A stretch of 13,947 nt of DNA from GCA-2746795 sp964643965 (GTDB lineage Bacteria; Chloroflexota; Anaerolineae; Promineifilales; Promineifilaceae). The stretch is taken from positions 1 to 13,947 of the forward strand of contig CAZXVH010000126.1 in the NCBI GenBank assembly GCA_964643965.1. Reading direction: 5' to 3'. This document shows, piece after piece, positions 5,427 through 11,856 of the stretch; the stretch's first letter is position 1, and the number at the start of each line of letters is the position of its first letter. The translations under genes were made by a program, and so were the position numbers. The notes below the pieces were generated by a model that saw only the letters and a program-made list of their open reading frames with translations, searched no databases and was not told the DNA's origin.

Positions 5427-7606
5427 ATAAAGGAGAAAGCGGTAAATCTTTCCGCTTAATTGAGACACAGGACTTTCCTTTTGAATTCGTCTCCACATTA
5501 GCGGAACGAGAAAGCTGGCGGAAAGAAATTTACCGTCCTATTTATCATGTTCATAAATGGTGGGCTAAACGGCTTGGCTCTGTCTTTCGAGCCATCTTGT
5601 TGGGCAGCGCCTTACACGATCATGAAAGCCTTGAAGATGAATTTTACAATATTCATGATTTCTCAAATACCATCATCTTCGATCCCTTTATGGGAAGTGG
5701 CACAACAATTGGAGAGGCTCATAAACTGGGCATGACTACATTAGGCAGAGACATTAATCCCGTTGCCTGTGAATCAATCCGGGTTGCCTTAAGTCCTATC
5801 AATCGAAACCAGTTGCTATCGACCTTTCAACACCTTTCTTCAACCACAGGGCATCAAATTCGTAAACTTTACCAAACCATTGATGAAAATGGTGATCCTG
5901 GCGTTGTTCTCTATTATTTTTGGGTCAAACAAATCAATTGTCTTCATTGTGCCAGTGAGATTGATTTGTTTTCAAGTTACATTTTTGCCCAACATGCCTA
6001 TCCAAAGAAAAAACCAGAAGTGCAAGTATATTGCCCAACTTGTGGTGATATTTTCCAGGCGCTTTATCATCAGGAGCAAGTTACTTGTCACCATTGCCAG
6101 ACCCGTTTCAACCCCAGGAAAGGGACGGCAAACGGCGCCAAAGCCACGTGTAATACCTGTGGACATGTTTCTCCAATTATCCAATCAATTCAAACAACAA
6201 ATTCTCCACCAAAACACAAACTTTATGCCAAACTCGTTTTGGCAGATCAGGGAATTAAAAAATATCTACCGGCGGTAGAACCTGATTACCAAGCGTATGC
6301 CGCCTGTGAACAACGATTGAAAAGTGACGAGATAGAAGGACTCATTCAGCTTCCTAACACCACCCTTTTTAAGGGACATAATACCCGTCAAGCTATGAGA
6401 TATAACTATTACACTTGGCGTGACTTCTTCAACGCCCGTCAACTATTAGCTTTGGGCTGGTTACATGAATCCATTATCAATTTATCTGAAGGCGCTGAAC
6501 GGGATGCTTTATTCACTCTTTTTTCTGGCACATTGGAATTCAATAATCTTTTTGCTTCTTATAAAGGTGAAGGCACAGGCGCTGTACGGCATATGTTCTC
6601 ACACCACACCTTAAAACCAGAACGTACCCCTATTGAAGCAAATATATGGGGCACAGCAAAAAGTTCTGGCTCTTTTTCTGGTCTTTTTCGCAGCCGGATA
6701 TTACGTGCCTTAGATTATCGAGATGCCCCATTTGAGGTTGGGTTAAATAAGCAGAAGAAAATCTTTAATGTCTCAAAACCAATCGGGGTAGCGCCATTAG
6801 GTCACTGGGGAAAACCAGCACCAGGAGAGGTAGCCTTGTCGTGTGGGGATTCTACGAATAGTGGTCTTCCCAGCAACAGTGTGGATCTCGTTGTGACGGA
6901 CCCCCCATTTTTTGATAATGTGCATTATTCAGAACTTGCTGATTTCTTTTATGCCTGGCAAAAGCTTTCTCCACATGGGTTTATTAATGAAAAAAAAGCA
7001 ACAACCCGTCAAAATGGTGAAGTTCAAGACATAGATTCGGAAGAATTCTCAACCAAACTGCAAGCTGTATTCAGGGAATGTTGGCGGGTATTGAAAGATG
7101 ATGGGCTTCTTGTTTTTACCTATCATCATTCACATGCAGAAGGATGGACGGCGCTTGCCAATGCCATATACGGCGCTCAATTTACAATGGTTCAAGCTCA
7201 TCCCGTTCGGGCTGAACTGGCTGTGGCAACGCCTAAATCTCAAACGAAAGAGCCAATTCTCATTGATGCGGTCATTGTTTGTCGGAAGCAGAAGAATGAC
7301 AGCCGTCTATGTAGAAACCCGAAAGAGGCAATAAAAGAAGCTGTCAACGTGGCGGCGGATCAAATCAATCGGCTTGCTTTTACCGGTTATAGCCCTACTG
7401 AAGGTGACAAATATGTCATTGCTGCGGCTCAATTCTTTGTGGCGCTTGGTTCTAATATAACAGCTTCTTTTGCCGTTAACTCTTTTCGTGAACAGCAAAA
7501 TAATCTGCTTACATTGTTAACGGCCGTTAATCCTGTGGAAGAGAAAGAGACCAAGACAGTTAGCCATTCAAAAAATGAATATACACAGCTAACATTGTCT
7601 TTCTAA
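5423..7606 (+). CDS. Zn-ribbon DNA methylase, COG1743/DUF1156-like
   Basis: 727-residue SAM-dependent DNA methyltransferase, probably N6-adenine or N4-cytosine. The N-terminus has HVHKWWAKR (42-50), typical of DUF1156 proteins. SAM-binding motif I is FDPFMGSGTT (86-95), followed by GRDINP (108-113). Four CxxC pairs (C173, C204, C222, C243) make two likely zinc ribbons. The catalytic motif is DPPF (493-496), followed by FRECWRVLKDDGLLVFTYHH. Motif I therefore precedes the catalytic motif, with about 400 residues between. The start is a TTG overlapping the TGA of the upstream gene, with GGGAG seven bases before it, implying translational coupling. The following gene is convergent after 34 bases. 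AT-rich codon use, like its partner. Role: modification subunit of a two-gene restriction-modification or defence module; an orphan methylase is possible. Confidence 0.82.
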   Translation: MNKGESGKSFRLIETQDFPFEFVSTLAERESWRKEIYRPIYHVHKWWAKRLGSVFRAILLGSALHDHESLEDEFYNIHDFSNTIIFDPFMGSGTTIGEAHKLGMTTLGRDINPVACESIRVALSPINRNQLLSTFQHLSSTTGHQIRKLYQTIDENGDPGVVLYYFWVKQINCLHCASEIDLFSSYIFAQHAYPKKKPEVQVYCPTCGDIFQALYHQEQVTCHHCQTRFNPRKGTANGAKATCNTCGHVSPIIQSIQTTNSPPKHKLYAKLVLADQGIKKYLPAVEPDYQAYAACEQRLKSDEIEGLIQLPNTTLFKGHNTRQAMRYNYYTWRDFFNARQLLALGWLHESIINLSEGAERDALFTLFSGTLEFNNLFASYKGEGTGAVRHMFSHHTLKPERTPIEANIWGTAKSSGSFSGLFRSRILRALDYRDAPFEVGLNKQKKIFNVSKPIGVAPLGHWGKPAPGEVALSCGDSTNSGLPSNSVDLVVTDPPFFDNVHYSELADFFYAWQKLSPHGFINEKKATTRQNGEVQDIDSEEFSTKLQAVFRECWRVLKDDGLLVFTYHHSHAEGWTALANAIYGAQFTMVQAHPVRAELAVATPKSQTKEPILIDAVIVCRKQKNDSRLCRNPKEAIKEAVNVAADQINRLAFTGYSPTEGDKYVIAAAQFFVALGSNITASFAVNSFREQQNNLLTLLTAVNPVEEKETKTVSHSKNEYTQLTLSF

Positions 7607-7640
7607 CCATGGCATTTGCTCATTTGCCCCTTGCTTCTCA

Positions 7641-8204
7641 TTATTCCAACTGAATATCCGGCCGCTGCCAAATAACGCCTGGATCGGTTTCGGCGAGGAG
7701 GCGGGCGGCGATGGCGGAGAGCCGTTCGCCAGTTTCGGGGTGGGGCATGTCGGGCAAGAGGTCGGCGAGCGGCACGACGACGTGAGGGAAACGCAGAATG
7801 TCTTTGTCGGGGACGTGACGTGCCGAGCCATCACTTAACGCATAACTGAATACGCCGTCATTGAAGAGAGCAATGTCGATGTCGATGGTACGCGGCGCGT
7901 TTTTGTCTGCCTGGCGCACGCGCTTGAGGCGCGTTTCGATGGCGGCGATGAGGGTCTCTTTGACTGCGGCAGCGGAGAGGGGAGTTTGGATGAGAACGGC
8001 CGTGTTGAGGAAATTGGGCTGGTTGAGCAGTCCAATGGGGGCGGTTTCGTAGACGGGGGCCACGGCGAGTACAAAACCGGTCACTGAGCCTGTCGAAGTG
8101 TTCGGTTTTGCACTCGCACACATCTCGCGCAGTAAGCGCACCGCTTCAGGCAAATTTTGCTCCTTGTCAATATTGGAGCCGAGAGATAAGGCGACGAGGT
8201 TCAT
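7641..8204 (-). CDS. folK: 2-amino-4-hydroxy-6-hydroxymethyldihydropteridine diphosphokinase
   Basis: HPPK transfers pyrophosphate from ATP to 6-hydroxymethyl-7,8-dihydropterin, the step before dihydropteroate synthase in folate synthesis. Signatures: LSLGSN (6-11), YETAPIGLLNQPNFLN (52-67, pterin pocket) and PRTIDIDIALF (104-114, Mg-binding aspartates). RFPHVVVPLADLLPD also matches the family. It is 187 residues, slightly long. The excess is residues about 31-45, encoded by a hairpin repeat element between the first helix and the YET strand, which the family normally joins with a short loop. It lies 17 bases downstream of folB, with an AAAGG overlapping the folB stop, so the two form an operon. 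It converges on the methylase gene with no evident terminator between them. Confidence 0.95.
   Translation of the reverse strand: MNLVALSLGSNIDKEQNLPEAVRLLREMCASAKPNTSTGSVTGFVLAVAPVYETAPIGLLNQPNFLNTAVLIQTPLSAAAVKETLIAAIETRLKRVRQADKNAPRTIDIDIALFNDGVFSYALSDGSARHVPDKDILRFPHVVVPLADLLPDMPHPETGERLSAIAARLLAETDPGVIWQRPDIQLE
8071..8112. repeat. hairpin element inside folK
   Basis: The core CTGAGCCTGTCGAAG (8084-8098; reverse complement CTTCGACAGGCTCAG) matches the core at 4262-4276. The flanks are imperfect inverted copies of each other: ACAAAACCGGTCACT on the left and, reading the right side back, GCAAAACCGAACACT. The arms do not resemble those of the GT39 copy, yet each pair is complementary. It is translated in frame as residues about 31-45 of FolK. 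Confidence 0.82.
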
Positions 8205-8221
8205 GGGGCAAAGAGCAACCT

Positions 8222-8584
8222 TTAAACAAACTCTTCCTTCGTGCGCTCAATCTCAATACCCACCGAATCAGCAAAGCGCAAGGCGCCCGGCTTTTCCAGG
8301 CGCACGATGACGCGCTCCACGCCGAATTCCGTGATGACGAGGCGGGCGATGTCGGTGACCATCTTCTCGACGAGGAAGTCGGAGGAAGCCTCGACGTGGG
8401 CGATGATGCGCTTGGTGATGGTTTTGTAGTTGGTGGCGTCGGCGATGTCGTCGGAGACGGCCGCCTGGCGGATGTCGGTGTAGATGACGAGATTGAGCAA
8501 GATGTCTTGTTTGTTGACGCGCTCATCGGGGTTGATGCCGATGATGCCGCGTAAGCGCAGGTCTTTGATCAATATTTTGTCCAT
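8222..8584 (-). CDS. folB: dihydroneopterin aldolase
   Basis: Converts 7,8-dihydroneopterin to 6-hydroxymethyl-7,8-dihydropterin and glycolaldehyde, directly feeding FolK. The protein is 120 residues, the usual length. Family marks are LRGIIGINPDER with E21, NYKTI with Y53, FLVEKM with E73 and the catalytic lysine in RLEKPGALRFADSVGIEIER (K98). A clear ribosome binding site, AAAGGA (8590-8595), lies five bases before the ATG and fixes the start. It is first in a two-gene operon with folK; no folP or folE is visible in the window. FolX-type epimerase activity cannot be excluded from sequence alone, but the folK linkage favours FolB. Confidence 0.93.
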   Translation of the reverse strand: MDKILIKDLRLRGIIGINPDERVNKQDILLNLVIYTDIRQAAVSDDIADATNYKTITKRIIAHVEASSDFLVEKMVTDIARLVITEFGVERVIVRLEKPGALRFADSVGIEIERTKEEFV

Positions 8585-8600
8585 GATTGTCCTTTCTTTT

Positions 8601-8680
8601 AACCGCAGAGGGTGTGGAGGACGCGGAGAAACCCTTCGGCAAGCTCAGGGTACTCTGCGTCTTGGCGTCTCTGCGTGAGA
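8601..8680. repeat. ACGCAGAG-type repeats with an embedded hairpin element
   Basis: The gap between folB and the hydrolase is built of degenerate CGCAGAG/CTCTGCGT units. In its middle is TTCGGCAAGCTCA flanked by inverted arms, ACGCGGAGAAACCCT (8621-8635) and AGGGTACTCTGCGT (8647-8660); the inner five base pairs are perfect. The core is a variant of those at 4262-4276 and 8084-8098. As an RNA hairpin it could end transcription from the hydrolase operon, but it lacks a following T tract except TTTTT at 8681-8685 on the opposite sense. Confidence 0.7.
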
Positions 8681-8683
8681 TTT

Positions 8684-9514
8684 TTAGAGATGGGCGTCGA
8701 GCCAGTTTTGAATGTCGGCGGCGACTTGGTCGTGGTGGATGTCGTTGAGGCTTTCGTGGTAGCCGCCTTCGTAGCTGAGGTAGGTTTTGTCGGGCGCGGT
8801 CAGCTTGTCGAAGAAGACGCGGCTGGCGGCGGGGGAGGTCAGTCTGTCGGCTGTGCCGTGGAGCATGAGGATGGGGATTTGCAGTTTGGCGGCGTTTTCC
8901 TGGCACCAGGCCATAGCGGCCGGGCTTTCCACGGCCAGGCGGGGTGTACCCACGCCGTGGACGAGTGGATCGTTTTGATATGCTTTGACCACTTCTGGAT
9001 CACGGGAAATGCCGCTGGCGTCTAACCCGGTGGCGACGCTCAAGTCTGGTTTTATGCGGGACAATATTTTTGAGGCGGCCATGAGTACAGCAGAGACGCC
9101 GCCGGTGTCCAGCGCGGGAGCAGAAATGACGGTTCCCGTGTAGCCACTGCTGTCGTGGAGAAGGGTGTAAAGGGTGATCAGTCCGCCCAGGCTGTGACCC
9201 ATGATGAATAACGGCCGTTCCCCTTCCCACTCCTTTACCAATCCTTGAAACGCCACCACATCTTGTCGGTATTCCTCAAAGCTGTTGATATACCCTCGTT
9301 TGCCCGGAGAACGGCCGTGTCCCCGATTGTCAAAGGCATAGATGGCATAACCGGCGGCGCTCAGCGGTTGCACCAGGTTCATATAACGGCCGCTGTGTTC
9401 TCCCAGGCCATGGACGATCATCAAAACCGCTTTCGTCTCTGTTTCAGGCTGCCACCATTGGTAATAAAGTTCCAGGCCATCCTGGCCGGTAAACGTACTT
9501 TCACGCTGTTGCAT
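8684..9514 (-). CDS. alpha/beta hydrolase, monoacylglycerol lipase/lysophospholipase-like
   Basis: 276-residue serine hydrolase of the MGL/PldB type. HGLGEHSGRY (35-44) holds the oxyanion-hole segment. GHSLGG carries the nucleophile S108, HGTADRLTSP the acid D223, and GGYHESLND the histidine H253, so the triad is complete. A short cap region lies between residues 136 and 190. No signal peptide is seen, so it should act in the cytoplasm or at the inner face of the membrane on mono-acyl lipids or similar esters; the true substrate cannot be read from sequence. The start is set by AGGGGA (9519-9524), which overlaps the TAG stop of the upstream glycosyltransferase, leaving only eight bases between the two genes, so they are co-transcribed. 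Confidence 0.88.
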   Translation of the reverse strand: MQQRESTFTGQDGLELYYQWWQPETETKAVLMIVHGLGEHSGRYMNLVQPLSAAGYAIYAFDNRGHGRSPGKRGYINSFEEYRQDVVAFQGLVKEWEGERPLFIMGHSLGGLITLYTLLHDSSGYTGTVISAPALDTGGVSAVLMAASKILSRIKPDLSVATGLDASGISRDPEVVKAYQNDPLVHGVGTPRLAVESPAAMAWCQENAAKLQIPILMLHGTADRLTSPAASRVFFDKLTAPDKTYLSYEGGYHESLNDIHHDQVAADIQNWLDAHL

Positions 9515-9522
9515 AATGTCCC

Positions 9523-10530
9523 CTATGCCGCGGCTTCCTCTGCCCCAGGAAACGGTTCACGGCCCACTACTTCTTTGACATAATAAGTCGTCTTGTGCTG
9601 CGTTTCATAATAGGTGCGGGCGATAAATTCAGCCAACAGCCCCATCACCAGGAATTGTACGCCCAGGATAATAAGCAAGACGCTGAGGATGAGTAACGGC
9701 CGTTCCCCAATCTGCGTGTCGTGAAAACCAGGCCAACCGCCGGTGACGCCCGCCCACACCTTGAGAAACAGCAGGTACACCATCATCAAACCACCCAACG
9801 CCCCCAACGGCAGCCCAATCAGGCCAAAAAAGTGCATGGGGCGATCCATATACTTGCGTAAAAAGAGGATGGTCATTAAATCCACAATGACGCGAAAGGT
9901 GCGGGAAATGCCATACTTGGCTTCGCCGGCCACCCGTGGGCGATGGTTGACCGGCACTTCCGCCATCGAAAAGCCGGCAAAATTCACCATTTCTGGAATA
10001 AAACGATGTAGCTCGCCATATAAATGCAGTTCTCCCACCACCTCAGCCTTAAACAAACGAAGTGAGCAGCCCCGATCCTTCAACGGCACGTCAGAGAGGC
10101 GGGCGATCAGGCGATTGGCAATATACGAAGGAACCTTGCGCATCAGCAGCGCGTCCTGCCGATTCTCGCGCCAGCCGTTGACCACATCATAGCCCTCGTC
10201 CATTTTTGCCATCAGTTTGGGAATGTCAGCCGGGTCGTTTTGGCGATCCGCATCCATGGTGAGAATACGGCCGCCTTCAGCATAATCAAACCCGGCGGCA
10301 AACCCGGCCGTCTGCCCATGATTGCGCCGGAAACGCACCACCACAATCCGCGGGTTTTCAGCGGCCATTGCTTTGAGCGCCTCAAAACTGCCATCTTTGC
10401 TGCCATCATCCACAAACAGAACTTCATAGTCCCACCTGTGTTCTGACAAGGTGGTTGTGATCTCTGCCATGAGCGGCCGCACATTGTCTACCTCATTGTA
10501 AACCGGGACGACAATACTTAAATCTTTCAT
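9523..10530 (-). CDS. family 2 glycosyltransferase, polyprenyl-phosphate type (GtrB/DPM1-like)
   Basis: 335-residue enzyme that should load a sugar from a nucleotide donor onto a polyprenyl phosphate at the cytoplasmic membrane face. The GT-A domain shows VVPVYNE (7-13), FVDDGSKDGS (39-48) and the metal-binding DAD (93-95, in MDADRQNDP). HRPRVAGEAKYG (196-207) aligns with the usual R-x-x-G-x-S-K-Y segment. Two hydrophobic helices follow (about 234-256 and 278-303), the GtrB/ArnC arrangement. It is first in an operon with the hydrolase. Its product is the kind of donor that the GT-C enzyme at 2542-4596 uses, so the two may serve one glycan pathway; this is inference. No Shine-Dalgarno sequence precedes the ATG; a candidate -10 box lies nine bases upstream. 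Sugar unknown. Confidence 0.9.
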   Translation of the reverse strand: MKDLSIVVPVYNEVDNVRPLMAEITTTLSEHRWDYEVLFVDDGSKDGSFEALKAMAAENPRIVVVRFRRNHGQTAGFAAGFDYAEGGRILTMDADRQNDPADIPKLMAKMDEGYDVVNGWRENRQDALLMRKVPSYIANRLIARLSDVPLKDRGCSLRLFKAEVVGELHLYGELHRFIPEMVNFAGFSMAEVPVNHRPRVAGEAKYGISRTFRVIVDLMTILFLRKYMDRPMHFFGLIGLPLGALGGLMMVYLLFLKVWAGVTGGWPGFHDTQIGERPLLILSVLLIILGVQFLVMGLLAEFIARTYYETQHKTTYYVKEVVGREPFPGAEEAAA

Positions 10531-10539
10531 AAGCTGCTG

Positions 10540-10568
10540 ATTCTAACACAGCCACAGACAGCTGACAG
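10540..10568 (-). promoter_or_regulatory. candidate promoter of the GtrB-like gene, near-leaderless
   Basis: On the minus strand CTGTCA (10563-10568) and TAGAAT (10540-10545) are separated by 17 bases, and TGT directly before the -10 box gives an extended -10. Transcription would begin about three bases before the ATG at 10530, and no Shine-Dalgarno motif is present. Confidence 0.4.
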
Positions 10569-10630
10569 CTTTATTGCTGCGCCTTAACAGGAAAGCATTT
10601 TTGTATAGCAACTTATCAGTACAGGCAAAT

Positions 10631-10708
10631 TTGTTCCTGAACCTGTCCGGTCTATAAACATCTGCAACGCAATGCCGGAATTGGGGTTAAACAGAAAGAA
10701 GGTACAAT
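10631..10708 (+). promoter_or_regulatory. candidate promoters of the downstream + strand glycosyltransferase
   Basis: Two sigma70-like pairs are visible: TTGTTC (10631-10636) with TATAAA (10653-10658), and TTGGGG (10681-10686) with TACAAT (10703-10708), each with a 16-base spacer. The second would give a leader of about 95 bases that includes the palindrome at 10762-10795. Neither pair is a full consensus. Confidence 0.3.
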
Positions 10709-10761
10709 TTATAACGTGGTGCGTCATACAAGCCACAAAACAAATACTCACACCCATCTGG

Positions 10762-10795
10762 AGACTTTTGAAGTTTAGCTAAACTTCAAAAGTCT
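10762..10795. repeat. perfect 34-bp palindrome before the start codon
   Basis: The left half AGACTTTTGAAGTTTAG (10762-10778) is followed without any spacer by its exact reverse complement (10779-10795). It ends 14 bases before the ATG at 10810, where no Shine-Dalgarno sequence is seen. It could be an operator for a dimeric regulator, an RNA hairpin in the leader that hinders or ends transcription or translation, or a mobile palindromic repeat. It shares no sequence with the other repeat families of the window. Confidence 0.97.
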
Positions 10796-10809
10796 GAAAC
10801 GTACATCTT

Positions 10810-11763
10810 ATGAACATATCTGTTATCAGCACAGTCAAAAATGAAGGGGAAGCGCTACGGCCGTTGTTAGACTCCCTCATTCAACAATCCATTCTGCCAG
10901 ACGAAATCATCATTTGCGATGGCGGCTCCACGGATAACACCCTGGAAATCCTGGCCGAGTACAAAGAATGGCTGCCCCTGCACATCATCGTGGCGCCAGG
11001 GGCCAATATCAGCCAGGGGCGCAACCGGGCTATCGCTGCCGCCCAGGGGCCGATCATCGCCGTCACCGACGCCGGCGTGGTGCTTGCCCCCTGCTGGCTG
11101 GAAGACCTGACTAAACCACTCATGGAGAAGCAAGCCCGCGTGGTCAGCGGCTGGTTTGAACCCGATCCGTACACCGACTTTGAAGTGGTCATGAGCGCCA
11201 CCGTCCTGCCTTCCCGCCAGGATATAGACCCGGACAGCTTTTTGCCCTCCAGCCGCTCGGTGGCCTTCCTCAAAGAAGCGTGGGCCGAGGTGGGTGGCTA
11301 CCCGGAATGGTTAGATTACAGCGAAGATTTACTGTTTAATATGGCGTTGCGTGAAAAAAATGGCGCCTTTCCGTTTGCAGAAACGGCCGTTGCCTACTTC
11401 CGTCCGCGCAGCAGCCTGCGCTCCTTCTTCAAACAATACTATTTCTACGCCCGCGGCGATGGCAAAGCCAACTTGTGGGGCACACGCCACGCCATCCGCT
11501 ACTTCACCTACCTGTTCGCCTTGCCCGTCATTCTCCGACTCATTTGGAACGAGAAACGGGCCGGGTGGCTCTTCCTCCTGCTGGGAACTGGCGTTTACTC
11601 TCGCCGCCCGGCGGAACGCTTATGGCAAACCACCTGGGGCTGGCGCCCTCCTTCTCGCGCCCGCGCCTTCGCCCTCATCCCCATTATTCGTTTGGTGGGT
11701 GATGTAGCTAAAATGTTAGGCTACCCCGCGGGCGTTCTGTGGCGTTTGCGCCAGTCGCGATAA
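10810..11763 (+). CDS. family 2 glycosyltransferase
   Basis: 317-residue GT-A enzyme, nucleotide-sugar dependent. The N-terminus VISTVKNEGE (5-14) starts the fold at once, which supports this ATG. CDGGSTDNT (36-44) binds the nucleotide; the metal motif is TDAG (86-89) rather than a plain DxD; YSEDLLF (170-176) carries the catalytic-type ED pair. After residue 197 comes RPRSSLRSFFKQYYFYARGD, typical of family-2 enzymes acting on lipid- or protein-linked acceptors. Residues about 231-262 are hydrophobic and may bind the membrane. It is divergent from the GtrB-like gene and preceded by a 34-bp perfect palindrome. It stands alone and converges with ade. Likely a role in surface glycan or glycolipid assembly; sugar and acceptor cannot be told. 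Confidence 0.9.
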   Translation: MNISVISTVKNEGEALRPLLDSLIQQSILPDEIIICDGGSTDNTLEILAEYKEWLPLHIIVAPGANISQGRNRAIAAAQGPIIAVTDAGVVLAPCWLEDLTKPLMEKQARVVSGWFEPDPYTDFEVVMSATVLPSRQDIDPDSFLPSSRSVAFLKEAWAEVGGYPEWLDYSEDLLFNMALREKNGAFPFAETAVAYFRPRSSLRSFFKQYYFYARGDGKANLWGTRHAIRYFTYLFALPVILRLIWNEKRAGWLFLLLGTGVYSRRPAERLWQTTWGWRPPSRARAFALIPIIRLVGDVAKMLGYPAGVLWRLRQSR

Positions 11764-11856
11764 TCAGCCCACATCGCTTCCCGCTTTAAAACAGATCAAA
11801 AGACAGCGCAATGGGGATGCGCCATTTATCCTATCATTTTTTGCCAATCGTATTTG

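Noticed and set aside
7607..7640. Terminator between the methylase and folK
   Set aside because: The convergent gap of 34 bases has no convincing inverted repeat or T tract.
11806..11822. Terminator between the + strand glycosyltransferase and ade
   Set aside because: Only a five-base stem (GCGCA/TGCGC) around a seven-base loop, with the T run about 14 bases further on; too weak to call. The rest of 11764-11856 shows nothing else.
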